Of a stretch of DNA of 64,000 bases, positions 43,890 to 53,309 are shown in pieces. This DNA comes from Salinivibrio sharmensis (GTDB lineage Bacteria > Pseudomonadota > Gammaproteobacteria > Enterobacterales > Vibrionaceae), in contig NZ_MUFC01000013.1 of NCBI RefSeq assembly GCF_001995985.1, forward strand, positions 1 to 64,000, written 5' to 3'. Below the pieces are notes generated by a model. That model was not told the DNA's origin and did no database searches. It saw nothing but the letters and a program-made list of their open reading frames with translations. The stretch's first letter is position 1; each line of letters begins with the position of its first letter. The position numbers were made by a program, and so were the translations under genes.

Positions 43890-45587
43890 ATGTCAGGTCA
43901 GCGACTTCGCGCACAGTTCACCCGCCTTTATCATCACTTTAACGGCGACGATACCGATACCACACTACAGGCCGTCGCTGACATTTTGGCATGTACGCGG
44001 CGTAATGCGCGGATGGTGCTGAGTAAACTAGAAGAGCAAGGCTGGCTGACCTGGCAACCTTCCGTGGGGAGAGGGAAGCTCTCACGCCTTGCGTTCTTGC
44101 GCAGCGAAATAGCACTAAGAGAAGAGCAGGCAGCACATTGGTTGGTGCAGGGCAAAATGGATCAAGCCCTAGCGTGCCTGGATCATGATTCGACCAAACT
44201 CGCGGCGTTAATTCAAAAGCAAATGGGGCCAAGTACGCAAAACGGGCGGCAAATTGTACGCTTACCTTATTACCGCCAGCTTGAAACCCTCGACCCTTGT
44301 AAGCCTTTGCGCCGTTCCGAGCAGCATATCGTGGGGCAAATTTTCAATGGCTTAGTGCGATATGGTGACAGTGAGCGGGTTGTTGCACCGGATTTAGCCC
44401 ATCATTGGGAAGCGGTGTCGCCGACACATTGGCGGTTTTATCTTCGCCCAGGTGTTCGCTTTCATGATGGCCGGCTGATGGATGAGCAGGATGTGGTTGC
44501 AAGCTTATCTAACCTTTCAACACGGCGATTCTTTGCTCATCTTTTACGTGTCGAGTCACCGGGACCGAGGATGATTGATGTGTACCTTTCCTCTCCTGAC
44601 CCGAGGTTTGATCATACGCTTACCTTGCCTGAAGCAGTCGTTCGCCCGGCTGAGCGACAAAAAAGCAAGCAATGTGACGATCAACCGATAGGCACGGGCC
44701 CTTATCGCGTGGCAGAGAAGCAACCCCATCGCTTAGTGCTTGAGGCATTTGATGAGTATTTTGGCTATCGCGCGCTGACCGATGAAATCCAGATTATGGT
44801 CTTTGACGAGGCGGCAATGTGTTATTTAACCCCGAGTACCTCGTTGACGCCGGAACGATTAGCAAGCCACCAAACCAAGCTTAGTCAAAAACTAGAGATG
44901 GATCAGGGGGCGGGTTACCTGTTGCTGAATTGTCGGAATGGGTTGGCAAAACAGGCGGCTTGGCGTGAATACTTGCACGCCAAGCTATCATCTTTGCAGC
45001 TGCTTCCGCGTTTGGCGCATTGTGGCATGGGCGAGTACCGGCTTTTTAACGCTTATGGGCTCATGCCTGGTTGGATGCATCATGAGCAGGCAGATGCAGC
45101 GCCAAGTGCTCCTGCTCCGACGTCACTGACGATCGCCTATCTATCTGAGCATCCTTTGTATCCGATTATTGCGAAAGCGATGCAGGCACACTTAAGTGAG
45201 GATGGCATTCAAGTTAACACTCTCGCGCTATCTTCTGCTGATTACTTTAGCGGTCAACACGGTCGTAAAATCGATATTTGGCTGGGGGCATTGAGTTTTG
45301 GCGAGCGCGGTCAGGCGGGGCTATTCAACTGGCTTGGCACGCATGATCTTATCTTGAGTGCTTGTACTGACCATATGCTCGAAACCATTGATGCCTATAC
45401 TCAGCGCTGGCGAGAGACACAAGATGATGGCTGTGCGGAAAACTTGGCCCGACACTTGGTGGCCCATCAAATGGTGCCGTTGTTTCATATCTGGATGGGC
45501 GTCATGGCGACGCCAGATCTACAGGATGTGGCATCGAATGCTGTGGGTTGGTTTGATTTTAAATCCGTGTGGCATAAGCCGCATTAA
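43890..45587 (+). CDS. SgrR-like transcriptional regulator with solute-binding domain
   Basis: About 565 aa. The N-terminal 120 residues are the SgrR-type winged HTH (DILACTRRNARMVLSKLEEQ, VGRGKLSRL), followed by a periplasmic-binding-protein-like domain of the SBP_bac_5 type (RSEQHIVGQIFNGLVRYGD, WRFYLRPGVRFHDGRLMDEQDV). Such proteins sense a small molecule in the cytoplasm; E. coli SgrR responds to sugar-phosphate stress. The ATG at 43890 is taken; the longer frame to 43875 is weaker. No sgrS-like RNA gene was found beside it. Confidence 0.82.
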   Translation: MSGQRLRAQFTRLYHHFNGDDTDTTLQAVADILACTRRNARMVLSKLEEQGWLTWQPSVGRGKLSRLAFLRSEIALREEQAAHWLVQGKMDQALACLDHDSTKLAALIQKQMGPSTQNGRQIVRLPYYRQLETLDPCKPLRRSEQHIVGQIFNGLVRYGDSERVVAPDLAHHWEAVSPTHWRFYLRPGVRFHDGRLMDEQDVVASLSNLSTRRFFAHLLRVESPGPRMIDVYLSSPDPRFDHTLTLPEAVVRPAERQKSKQCDDQPIGTGPYRVAEKQPHRLVLEAFDEYFGYRALTDEIQIMVFDEAAMCYLTPSTSLTPERLASHQTKLSQKLEMDQGAGYLLLNCRNGLAKQAAWREYLHAKLSSLQLLPRLAHCGMGEYRLFNAYGLMPGWMHHEQADAAPSAPAPTSLTIAYLSEHPLYPIIAKAMQAHLSEDGIQVNTLALSSADYFSGQHGRKIDIWLGALSFGERGQAGLFNWLGTHDLILSACTDHMLETIDAYTQRWRETQDDGCAENLARHLVAHQMVPLFHIWMGVMATPDLQDVASNAVGWFDFKSVWHKPH

Positions 45588-46237
45588 AGACTGTTATTGT
45601 CCTCTTCAACACCGAGCGGGAACGTGGCGGTGAGTAGAAGGTATTTGTGCAACGGTAAGCTATCCTTTATGCGAAACAAAGGGTGAAAGATACGGTATCT
45701 TCCCTCGGTTAACCCCAAGGGTGCGATGGCCTCAGCAAGGCTAGTTGTCGCACTGGTTAGTCGGATACCTTGTGCTCTGTAGGCGTCAGCATGGATAGGT
45801 TGATGGCCTAACCACCAAGAAGGGATGGCTTTGCTGGCGTTGGTTCGGTCTATCCAGTGATCACTGACCACAATCACGCGCCCAGGCTCGGCAGGGTCTG
45901 TGATGCCATGATTCAATAGCCAAGCAACGTCACGCACTAAGGCATCACGACAGGCGTTATTGCCGCTGAGTAGTCGGTGGGCGAGTATGTATATCGCGCT
46001 GCCATCAAGTTGTAGTTGATAAACGGTTTGGCTATGTGGGCGAGTATCATCAAGCAGGTTAAACTGTGTGGGCTTGTCGTGTGCTTCTAGCACTCGCATG
46101 AGTCGACGTGCGAGTGCTTTGCCCATGTGGGGATCACGCATCCCTCGGTTATGAACCGTCGGGTAGTGATGCTCGCACAATTTGACGCAATCTTGCTGAA
46201 ACTGGCGCAGTGCCAGCGAGATCAGATCATCTAACAA
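45584..46237 (-). CDS. Uncharacterised protein, 217 aa
   Basis: Not recognised. A TTG start (46237) behind TAGGAG is the apparent beginning, since the frame has no earlier ATG. The sequence is soluble with alternating polar/aromatic residues, RVIVVSDHWIDRTNAS and SLPLHKYLLLTATFPLG. It overlaps the stop of the convergent SgrR-like gene by 4 bp. Confidence 0.55.
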   Translation of the reverse strand: MLDDLISLALRQFQQDCVKLCEHHYPTVHNRGMRDPHMGKALARRLMRVLEAHDKPTQFNLLDDTRPHSQTVYQLQLDGSAIYILAHRLLSGNNACRDALVRDVAWLLNHGITDPAEPGRVIVVSDHWIDRTNASKAIPSWWLGHQPIHADAYRAQGIRLTSATTSLAEAIAPLGLTEGRYRIFHPLFRIKDSLPLHKYLLLTATFPLGVEEDNNSL

Positions 46238-46368
46238 AAACCCGTTACTCCTACCAAAAACGTCTTGAAAGCGGATGTTGCCTTGTCGTGCACACTCTTA
46301 AAGGTGCACAACCTAAAGTATGCAGTATATCACTTAAATCGCCCAATAAATCAGGGAGAAACGCTACT

Positions 46369-46569
46369 TTGTGCGCACTTTCTCATCGCTTTAGCTTTGA
46401 AACTGATGATCGGTGGCCTTTTGGGACGCGCAAACGGCACGATCGGCAACAAGCACGCATGCGAGTATTGGCAGATTATTGCCACCCTGTTCGGCTAGGT
46501 GCCGATGAATGGAGCCCATGTGCCGTCGATTTAGATAAAACAGAACACAAAATACGCATCATGGCGTGA
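46369..46569 (+). CDS. Possible small protein, TTG start, about 66 aa
   Basis: Within the 400-bp gap before the next gene, TTG at 46369 is preceded by GGGAGAA at 8 bp spacing and opens a frame ending CAVDLDKTEHKIRIMA. The residue mix is protein-like, but codon and homology support is missing. Other overlapping frames here look weaker. Confidence 0.3.
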   Translation: MCALSHRFSFETDDRWPFGTRKRHDRQQARMRVLADYCHPVRLGADEWSPCAVDLDKTEHKIRIMA

Positions 46570-46643
46570 TTTTTCATCACATTTCTCTTGGCACCAAAAT
46601 TGCTTCACTGCCATTGCATGTTTCAGTGATACAACGGAATACA

Positions 46644-47072
46644 ATGAATTTTAACGTTTTGCTTCGTACGGCAATTTGGCTGATTGCTGCTTCTGTACCT
46701 GTTTCTTCTTATGCGGCGGACGGCCTTGCGGCGGGGGTTTTCTTTGGCTCGCCAATGTCAGGTGTGACCGTGAAACAAAATCAGTTCAAAATCCATGCGG
46801 GTATCGACAAGTTTGGAGTGGCAGTGGATGGCACGTGGAACTTGGGAGAATGGCTCGGACGGATGGAATATGCTCCGATGTACGTGTACGCTGGTGGACA
46901 GTGGGTGGATGACTCAACGCACCAATGGGGGCCGCGAGCAGGGCTCGGCGTGACGCTTCCGGTTGGTACTGGCGATATGGAGTTGTTCGCCGAGGCGGGC
47001 ACGACGTGGTATTGGGAGGAGAAAGGCGATATTGAGTTTGAAGGCGCCGCAGGAGCGCGGATTTATTTCTAG
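46644..47072 (+). CDS. Putative small outer-membrane beta-barrel protein
   Basis: 142 aa with a signal peptide ending SSYA-A. The mature protein alternates Gly/aromatic residues in beta-strand style (AGVFFGSP, MYVYAGGQW, RAGLGVTL) and ends in Phe, as outer-membrane barrels do. Its length suits an 8-strand barrel fragment. CGGA lies 8 bp before the ATG. The L,D-transpeptidase frame begins just after, suggesting coupling. Confidence 0.65.
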   Translation: MNFNVLLRTAIWLIAASVPVSSYAADGLAAGVFFGSPMSGVTVKQNQFKIHAGIDKFGVAVDGTWNLGEWLGRMEYAPMYVYAGGQWVDDSTHQWGPRAGLGVTLPVGTGDMELFAEAGTTWYWEEKGDIEFEGAAGARIYF

Positions 47073-47085
47073 CCTACTTCCGTCG

Positions 47086-48108
47086 TTGTTAAGCGAAAAG
47101 GTCGCACGGCTGGGGTTAGCCTGTGCGATGCTTTGGGCGCTGGATGTGCCAGGCGCGTTAGCCACGCAGTACCCGTTACCCACAGATGGCAGTCGACTTG
47201 TTGGCTATCCAGAAGCGCACATCGTCAAAGAGGGCGAGCACTTAGAAGCCATTGCCAAAGACTATGATATGGGGTTTCTCGCGCTTTTAGCGCTCAACCC
47301 AGGGATTGATCCCTACTTGCCTGAACCCGGTTCTCTGGTGCGCTTACCCAACCAGCTCTTGTTGCCCCCGCCTCCTCACTCGGGGATTGTGATCAATCTT
47401 GCTGAATTACGTTTGTATTATTTTCCCGAACCAGACGCTAAGGCGAAGGGAGAAAAGGTGGACGTTCAACGTGATGTTCATGTCTTTCCCATCGGGATTG
47501 GTAGAGTGGGGCGCGAAACCCCCACCATGAGTACCTATATTAGCCAAAAGCGCGAACACCCGACGTGGACGCCACCACAAAGCATTCGAGAGGAATATAA
47601 AAAGGAGCGTGGCATTACCCTACCGGATGTGGTGCCAGCCGGTCCTAATAATCCGTTGGGCGATCACGCTTTAAGACTGGGTTATGGCCACGGTGAGTAT
47701 TTAATCCATGGTACGAATAAGTCGTTTGGCATTGGGCTGCGAGTCAGTGCGGGTTGTATCCGGCTTCGCCCTGATGATGTGGCATGGCTGTTTGACCAAG
47801 TAGACATTCATACACCGGTGAGGGTGATTAATCAGCCGGCGAAGTTGAGCGTTGAGCCTGATGGACGCGTGATGGTTGAGGCGCATCGCCCCTTGTCAAA
47901 AAACGCAAGTGAGACCAAAGAACGTTTGGCGATTGAGCCTGATCCTCAGGTATTAGCGATTTTGGAGCGATTGGAGCTGTCGACTCGGCGCTACCGCGCC
48001 GCTTTATCCGTGCAGGAAGGAACACCGATCGAAGTAGCAGCGTTGACACCAGCACAGCTACAAGCCTGGCAGCGCTTAGAACGTCTGAATGTAGACACGA
48101 AGCGTTGA
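47086..48108 (+). CDS. L,D-transpeptidase (YbiS/ErfK type)
   Basis: About 340 aa. A hydrophobic export signal lies near the start, then a LysM-like segment (AHIVKEGEHLEAIAKDYDM), then the YkuD catalytic domain with HGTNKSFGIGLRVSAGCIRL, the conserved HGT...SxGC(I/V)R(L/M) motif. It attaches Braun's lipoprotein to, or cross-links, peptidoglycan. The start is uncertain: TTG at 47086 is the first codon after the upstream gene, with an open frame extending to 46963. The C-terminal 60 residues beyond the catalytic domain are charged. Confidence 0.88.
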   Translation: MLSEKVARLGLACAMLWALDVPGALATQYPLPTDGSRLVGYPEAHIVKEGEHLEAIAKDYDMGFLALLALNPGIDPYLPEPGSLVRLPNQLLLPPPPHSGIVINLAELRLYYFPEPDAKAKGEKVDVQRDVHVFPIGIGRVGRETPTMSTYISQKREHPTWTPPQSIREEYKKERGITLPDVVPAGPNNPLGDHALRLGYGHGEYLIHGTNKSFGIGLRVSAGCIRLRPDDVAWLFDQVDIHTPVRVINQPAKLSVEPDGRVMVEAHRPLSKNASETKERLAIEPDPQVLAILERLELSTRRYRAALSVQEGTPIEVAALTPAQLQAWQRLERLNVDTKR

Positions 48109-48167
48109 CGTGATTGGGGTAGAAAAAATGCGTGCAATGCGCTGATGCAGATAGCGGGCAACGAGAT

Positions 48168-48204
48168 AAAAAAAACGGCGCAGGGATTGCGCCGTTTTTT
48201 TTTA
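48168..48204. terminator. Bidirectional rho-independent terminator
   Basis: AACGGCGCA-GGGAT-TGCGCCGTT flanked by A7 on the left and T8 on the right, between the convergent L,D-transpeptidase and Lpp-like genes, so it can serve both. Confidence 0.93.
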
Positions 48205-48233
48205 TTCAATGCGTCATTGGTGGTAGCACTACG

Positions 48234-48479
48234 TTATTTCGTGTAAGATTGCGCCATGTTATCGATGCGCTTGTTAGCACGTTTGGCTTCGTCGTAGGCC
48301 ATTTGAGAGGTATCTTTGGTATCACTCACGTCACTTTTCATCATGGAAACGTCGTTGGACAATGCATCGACTTTCGCTGATAAATCATCAACGCTTTGTT
48401 GTAACGCTGTGTTGCTGGTACAGCCGACGAGTAACATGCTCGATGCGATGGCGGCTAGCGCCATTGGACGGATTTTCAT
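48234..48479 (-). CDS. lpp: Braun-type lipoprotein (Lpp-like)
   Basis: 81 aa. Lipobox LLVGC with Cys at residue 20, then a coiled-coil of heptads ([19 protein letters not shown]) and a C-terminal lysine (QSYTK), the residue linked to peptidoglycan in Lpp. Shorter N-terminal region than E. coli Lpp but same plan. It sits tail-to-tail with an L,D-transpeptidase, its likely linking enzyme. Confidence 0.9.
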   Translation of the reverse strand: MKIRPMALAAIASSMLLVGCTSNTALQQSVDDLSAKVDALSNDVSMMKSDVSDTKDTSQMAYDEAKRANKRIDNMAQSYTK

Positions 48480-48654
48480 AAATAACCTCGCTATTGTTGT
48501 TTGTCATAGCAATCGCGTCGTCAGGGTCACGCATGAGCGCGACTATCGTCAACCTTAGACCCTCTAACGCATTTTTGCTGGATAATCCTTTACTTAAATA
48601 GCATTGCTTGACCCAGTTAACATTTAGCGAGGTGAACAATGATAGAGATAGCGG

Positions 48655-49131
48655 TTATTCGTGGTTAGTGTGCATCTCTTTGCTGTGGTGTTTCATTCCC
48701 GCCATGACTGACTTCACAGGGATTTTTTTGGTCAGTGAATGACCGTCCGCGGTGTTTAATGTCAATGAAATGTGCTCGCCTACTTTGAGTGGCTGAGTAA
48801 GATCAAACAGCATCACGTGTAGGCCGCCTGGCTTTAACGTGACTTGTTCACCTTTAGGCACCAGGATTTGCGCGATTTGTCGCATTTCCATCATGCCATC
48901 CACCATCGCGTGTTCATGCAGCTCAACCCGCTTGGCGGCAGGAGTGCTCGCGCTCACTACCCGTTTTAGCACGTCACTTTGATTATCAATAATCATAAAA
49001 GCGGCACTATTTGGTGCGCCAGGTGCAGTGGCACGCGCATAGGCATCATGAATAAAAAACTCACCATGGGCATGTACGAATGGTGCAACCATAAAGGCGA
49101 TAGCGGCAACAAAAGATTTGAATGATGTCAT
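48655..49131 (-). CDS. PCu(A)C-family periplasmic copper chaperone
   Basis: 158 aa with signal peptide. The copper site motif H(M)x10Mx21HxM is suggested by VELHEHAMVDGMMEMR followed later by GGLHVMLF. Delivers Cu(I) to cytochrome oxidase CuA/CuB. It overlaps the SCO gene by 4 bp. The C-terminal tail MKHHSKEMHTNHE is His/Met-rich and could also bind copper. Confidence 0.9.
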   Translation of the reverse strand: MTSFKSFVAAIAFMVAPFVHAHGEFFIHDAYARATAPGAPNSAAFMIIDNQSDVLKRVVSASTPAAKRVELHEHAMVDGMMEMRQIAQILVPKGEQVTLKPGGLHVMLFDLTQPLKVGEHISLTLNTADGHSLTKKIPVKSVMAGMKHHSKEMHTNHE

Positions 49132-49721
49132 TGTTGTTCCTTGTTTTTGTCAGTGACCCGTTCAATCGCTGCGACCAGCATCTCAGGGTTTAAAGTGTGG
49201 GGGACTTTTTCTAACAGCTCACCATTAGGTGAGAGAAAATAAAAAAAGGAGCTGTGATCTACGGCATAGTCCATGGCGGAGTCTTCCAGCTCGGTGATGC
49301 GGTATAAAACCCCGTAGCGCTTTGCCAGCTGTGCGATTTGTGCTTCGGAACCACTGGCGCCGGTTATGCTGGGGTGGAAAAAATGGGCATACTCCGCTGC
49401 TTTCTCGCTTGTATCACGCTTTGGGTCTAGGGTGATAAAGATTGGCGACACTGCGTTTCGTGTCGACTCAGGGAGCGATTTTAACGCTGCAGACAATACG
49501 GCGAGTGAAGTGGGACAAACATCAGGGCAATGGGTATAACCAAAATAAACAATGCGCGGACGTGGGTCATCGCTGTTGTAAAGATCAAACGGTTGTCCTT
49601 GTGACTCTAATGTCCCTGCTTGCGCCTGCTGTTGTGAGGTTTGATAGTTATCAAACAGCGCGCGGGCACCTAAGCCAAAACAAACAGCAATAATGGCGAC
49701 AAGCCAAGCTTTCTTACTCAT
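49128..49721 (-). CDS. SCO1/SenC-family copper protein
   Basis: 197 aa, anchored by an N-terminal hydrophobic segment (residues 4-22). Thioredoxin-like with the CPDVC motif and a distal histidine in DYAVDHSSFF, the copper-binding trio of SCO proteins. Helps assemble the CuA centre. Overlaps the neighbouring genes by 4 bp on both sides. Confidence 0.92.
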   Translation of the reverse strand: MSKKAWLVAIIAVCFGLGARALFDNYQTSQQQAQAGTLESQGQPFDLYNSDDPRPRIVYFGYTHCPDVCPTSLAVLSAALKSLPESTRNAVSPIFITLDPKRDTSEKAAEYAHFFHPSITGASGSEAQIAQLAKRYGVLYRITELEDSAMDYAVDHSSFFYFLSPNGELLEKVPHTLNPEMLVAAIERVTDKNKEQQ

Positions 49722-50197
49722 AGTCGCTCCATGCGTACTTTAATGGGGAGTGAGTTGTTTGCGTCATCATTCAGGGTAATGGTTCCTGCCCATGTCATGC
49801 TGTCTTCGGTGCAAACGGGCAGCATCAACTCGCCTTGATAGGTGAGTGTATCGATTTTTTTGAGCGCAAGCCGATATTCACCCATATTCATTTCGACTCC
49901 TTTAAGCTTGACGATCATGGTATCCGTAGCAAGCGGTTGGGGGGCGGTTACCGTGAGGGTATTGGCATGTAGTGGATGAACCATTGGACTGCCTAAGCTG
50001 GCTTGATAGTCCTTGTATTGGCACGTCTGTTGATTGAGCGAGCAGTATGCGGCTGGCGCGATACTTGAACTCGAGGTGGTAGAGAAAAAGCCAGATAGCC
50101 AAGAGGGAAGAAAAAAAGCAACCACTGCCAGCATCAAAAGACCGACAGTGATAAATAGTGGGCGACTCACGGGTGATTGTGAGGGTGATGTATTCAT
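49718..50197 (-). CDS. Uncharacterised membrane-anchored protein in copper cluster
   Basis: 159 aa. A single hydrophobic segment (about residues 15-36) then a periplasmic domain with three cysteines (two in CSLNQQTC and one in LPVCTED) and a methionine-containing GVEMNMGEYRL motif. Not recognised as a known family, though the arrangement resembles FixH-like or other oxidase-assembly helpers. The 4-bp overlap with the SCO gene points to a shared role in copper delivery or oxidase maturation. Confidence 0.65.
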   Translation of the reverse strand: MNTSPSQSPVSRPLFITVGLLMLAVVAFFLPSWLSGFFSTTSSSSIAPAAYCSLNQQTCQYKDYQASLGSPMVHPLHANTLTVTAPQPLATDTMIVKLKGVEMNMGEYRLALKKIDTLTYQGELMLPVCTEDSMTWAGTITLNDDANNSLPIKVRMERL

Positions 50198-50200
50198 GAT

Positions 50201-51142
50201 TCAGTCCTGAGCAGGCGAGAAACGCTCCAGTAGTAATACCAGCACAAAGCCACCTATCATGGCAACGATGGCCAAGCTAACTTGTGCCGAGTGTCCCACG
50301 ATTGCTTCATAGGCGCCGGGGAGAAGGTTATCTTGCATAAGAGGCACTTGCTCACCAGATGAATTTGTACGCCACGTGAGCGTGTGTTTCCAAGGCCATA
50401 TTTTCCCTAGCGTCCCCAGCATCAGGCCGGTGAGAAAAGCCAGCGAGAGCGCATAATAGTGACGCAACAGCCAAGATAAAAGATGAGAGAAGGTTAACAG
50501 ACCGCAAATCGCACCCACCGCAAATAGCCCGAGTAAACCGAATTGACCTTGATGTACCGCATCAAGAATGGGGCTATACATGCCCAGCAACAGTAGAATA
50601 AAACTGCCAGAAATCCCCGGCAAGATCATCGCACAAACGGCGATCGCGCCAGCAAGGAATACGGTAAACGGGCTTGCAGTAAGCTGTAACGGGTTGGCAA
50701 TGGTAATCCAGTAGGCAAACCCGATCCCAAGTAGTGCTGCTAGGATGGTTTTAGCCCTGATCTTAGGCGCGGGTAATTGTTTGGCAATATGCAACGCTGA
50801 AGCGATGATCAATCCAAAGAAAAACGACCAAAGCGGGATGGGGTGATGGGTGAGCATCCAGCTGATCCCTTTTGCCAAACTGGCAATGCTGGTCAGAATG
50901 CCGGCTAACAGTATACAAAGAAAGGTGCCGTTAACATGTTGCCAGACGGTCTTGAAGCCCTCCTTGCGCCACAGTGTAAAAAGGCGCGGCGTAATACGCC
51001 GAATACTTTCCAACAGCTGAGTGTAAATGCCAGTAATAAATGCGATGGTGCCGCCAGAGACACCAGGAACTACATCTGCAGCCCCCATTGCCATCCCTTT
51101 TAGATAGGTTGCAACCAGGTTCTTGATCATAATGCTATTCAT
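50201..51142 (-). CDS. DUF368-family membrane protein
   Basis: About 313 aa. Begins with KGMAMGAADVVPGVSGGT, the DUF368 signature; repeated later as PGISGSFILLLLG. Roughly eight membrane helices. DUF368 proteins are implicated in undecaprenyl-phosphate recycling, from family knowledge. The ATG at 51142 is used; 51166 and 51130 are alternatives. It precedes the copper-cluster gene by 3 bp. Confidence 0.88.
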   Translation of the reverse strand: MNSIMIKNLVATYLKGMAMGAADVVPGVSGGTIAFITGIYTQLLESIRRITPRLFTLWRKEGFKTVWQHVNGTFLCILLAGILTSIASLAKGISWMLTHHPIPLWSFFFGLIIASALHIAKQLPAPKIRAKTILAALLGIGFAYWITIANPLQLTASPFTVFLAGAIAVCAMILPGISGSFILLLLGMYSPILDAVHQGQFGLLGLFAVGAICGLLTFSHLLSWLLRHYYALSLAFLTGLMLGTLGKIWPWKHTLTWRTNSSGEQVPLMQDNLLPGAYEAIVGHSAQVSLAIVAMIGGFVLVLLLERFSPAQD

Positions 51143-51214
51143 CGATAAAAAAGCTGAAACGCGCATTATACCGAGATAAATCAGCAGCGATAGACTTGGC
51201 TGTTTTTCCCTTAC

Positions 51215-52981
51215 TTAACTCCCCTCTTCATTAAGGGTTTGCAGTGCATCGGCTAGTGCGCGAACGCGTTCGTTGGTTTGGTCTACCAGCCGGCGGATCT
51301 CTGCTGCAGATTCTCCCGAGCGCTGAGCCAGTTGGCGTACCTCATCTGCAACGACGGCAAACCCTCGGCCTGATTCGCCTGCACGCGCAGCTTCGATGGC
51401 GGCATTTAACGCGAGAAGGTTAGTTTGATCCGCGAGCCCATTAATAACGCCAATGATTTGCTGAATTTCATTACTGGATGTTTCCACTTTATTCATTTCC
51501 TGTTCCGTTACTTCGACGGCTTGCGCTCTATTGGTTACATCAATGCCGTAGGAGACGAGGTAAACAGGGTTTCCTTCGGAGTCAAAAATGGGGGCGACGA
51601 CAGTGTCGAAACGGCGTTCACTTCCGTCTGCAGCGGTAAACGGCAGTACTTCTTTTATTTGTTTACCCGAGAGCACATCATTAAATGTTGACTCTCCGAG
51701 CTTATTCTTAAGGTTGTTACTCAGAATTTCTGAGTTTGATGCTGTTTCTGCGCGCAAGTGGTCGAGCATATAGGAGTTAAACGAATCAGGTTTACCATCA
51801 AGCCGCCATTGCATAATCCCGTTGCTAACACTGATGGCTTCGAAGCGTCTCTCTGCTTCCAATGAGCGTTGCTTGGCTTCGGTGATATCGGCTTGAATAG
51901 AAATAAAGCTAGACAACTGTCCGTTATCATCAAAAATCGGATTGATAGACACAGAAATCCAATAGGCCTCACCTTGTCTGTTATAGTTAAGCAGTTCGTC
52001 GTAAAAGGGCTCGCGATTTTTTAGTTTCTGTGAAATTTTTGCCACCGTTTCTGCGTCGGTGCCTGGCCCTTGCAGCATGGTCCCTGGCTTTTTACCGCGC
52101 ATGTCTGACATCGTGTAACCGGTGAGCTTTTCGAAGCCCTGGTTTACATAGCGTGTATAGCCGTTGGCATCGGTGATAATGACTGAGTTATCGGTCTCAT
52201 CCGCTACCATCGACAGCATTTTGAATTCTTCGCGACGTTCTACTTCTTCCGTCACGTCTTTCACAAATGCGGTGTATTGAATTTCGTTGTCGAGTTCTAT
52301 TTTTGATATAGAAAAGCTGCCCCAACGGTGCTCGCCGTTTTTACGTACTACAGGCACTTCTCGCGTTGAACCCACTATTTTATTGATGCCAGTCCGGCGG
52401 TTTTTATTGACCAGTTCATCGTGCTCATGGCGGTGTTGCTCTGGCACCAGCATCTTGACATTATTTCCTAACATCTCATCGCGTGTGTATCCCCACAAGC
52501 GCTCCGCAGAGCGGTTGGCGAAGGTAATGATGTTGTTACCGTCAATGGTCACTACGGCATCCAATGCTTGGTCGAGCGTTTGATTGACTATTTCTTGGGC
52601 TTGTTTTTGAGACGAAATATCGTGCACAAATGCAGTATAAGTGGACTTGCCCCGATGTTTAATCTGGTTGAGTGAAATATTAACCCAAACGCGTGAGCCG
52701 TCTTTTCGTTCGAGCTGGACGTCGCGAGATGTACCCACGATACGATCTTGGTTAGTGGTACGATGATGTTCAATGAAGCTATCATGACTGGCACGCATTT
52801 CGTTTGGAACGAGCATTTTCACGTTATTGCCTATTACTTCATTACGTTGATAACCCCACAGTGATTCCGCAGCGTCGTTGAAGTAGATAACTTGATTTTG
52901 CTCATCGATAGTGATGATGGCGTGTATCGACTGATCCAGTGTTTTTTTATAGCGCCCATCAACGACCAAATCTTTTAACAT
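51215..52981 (-). CDS. Soluble multi-PAS chemoreceptor with minimal signalling domain
   Basis: 588 aa with no membrane segment. Three or four PAS domains in tandem (about 10-125, 135-250, 260-385, 385-490): two near-duplicates with [21 protein letters not shown] and a third with [14 protein letters not shown], which resembles LOV but lacks the flavin-binding Cys. The last 100 residues are the MCP tip only ([20 protein letters not shown]), with truncated flanking helices. Expected to be an Aer-like redox or ligand sensor; cofactors unknown. Confidence 0.85.
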   Translation of the reverse strand: MLKDLVVDGRYKKTLDQSIHAIITIDEQNQVIYFNDAAESLWGYQRNEVIGNNVKMLVPNEMRASHDSFIEHHRTTNQDRIVGTSRDVQLERKDGSRVWVNISLNQIKHRGKSTYTAFVHDISSQKQAQEIVNQTLDQALDAVVTIDGNNIITFANRSAERLWGYTRDEMLGNNVKMLVPEQHRHEHDELVNKNRRTGINKIVGSTREVPVVRKNGEHRWGSFSISKIELDNEIQYTAFVKDVTEEVERREEFKMLSMVADETDNSVIITDANGYTRYVNQGFEKLTGYTMSDMRGKKPGTMLQGPGTDAETVAKISQKLKNREPFYDELLNYNRQGEAYWISVSINPIFDDNGQLSSFISIQADITEAKQRSLEAERRFEAISVSNGIMQWRLDGKPDSFNSYMLDHLRAETASNSEILSNNLKNKLGESTFNDVLSGKQIKEVLPFTAADGSERRFDTVVAPIFDSEGNPVYLVSYGIDVTNRAQAVEVTEQEMNKVETSSNEIQQIIGVINGLADQTNLLALNAAIEAARAGESGRGFAVVADEVRQLAQRSGESAAEIRRLVDQTNERVRALADALQTLNEEGS

Positions 52982-53309
52982 TAACTTATTCCTTGTTGAC
53001 CGCTCACTTTCATCGTTAGCGGCTGGTGAAGTGTGATTTTAGTTCCAATTGAAGATGAATACCGTACCACATCCTGTACTCCGGTGTTGAGTGAACCGAT
53101 CAGCATTTATACCAACAGCAATACAAAAAACGAGGAAACACTGTCAAAACGTGTTCAAGTACTGATATCACTATGAATAACGCGAGCGCGGAGCAGAAAA
53201 CTCGTGTATTTAACGGCTTTTTAAAGGAAGGCTAAGTTGATGATGATGGCGTTAAGCCTGTATGTGCGGGCGGCAAATGGAGCGGGGGAGCAGCACTCCC
53301 CCAATACGA
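52982..53309. other. Intergenic stretch, no gene seen
   Basis: About 330 bp between the multi-PAS gene start and the pullulanase 3' end. No coding frame on either strand and no clear terminator. Confidence 0.4.

Noticed and set aside
46265-46498. 77-aa plus-strand frame near 46.3 kb
   Set aside because: Overlaps another frame out of phase and has no ribosome binding site; the TTG-initiated alternative at 46369 is a little better but still weak.
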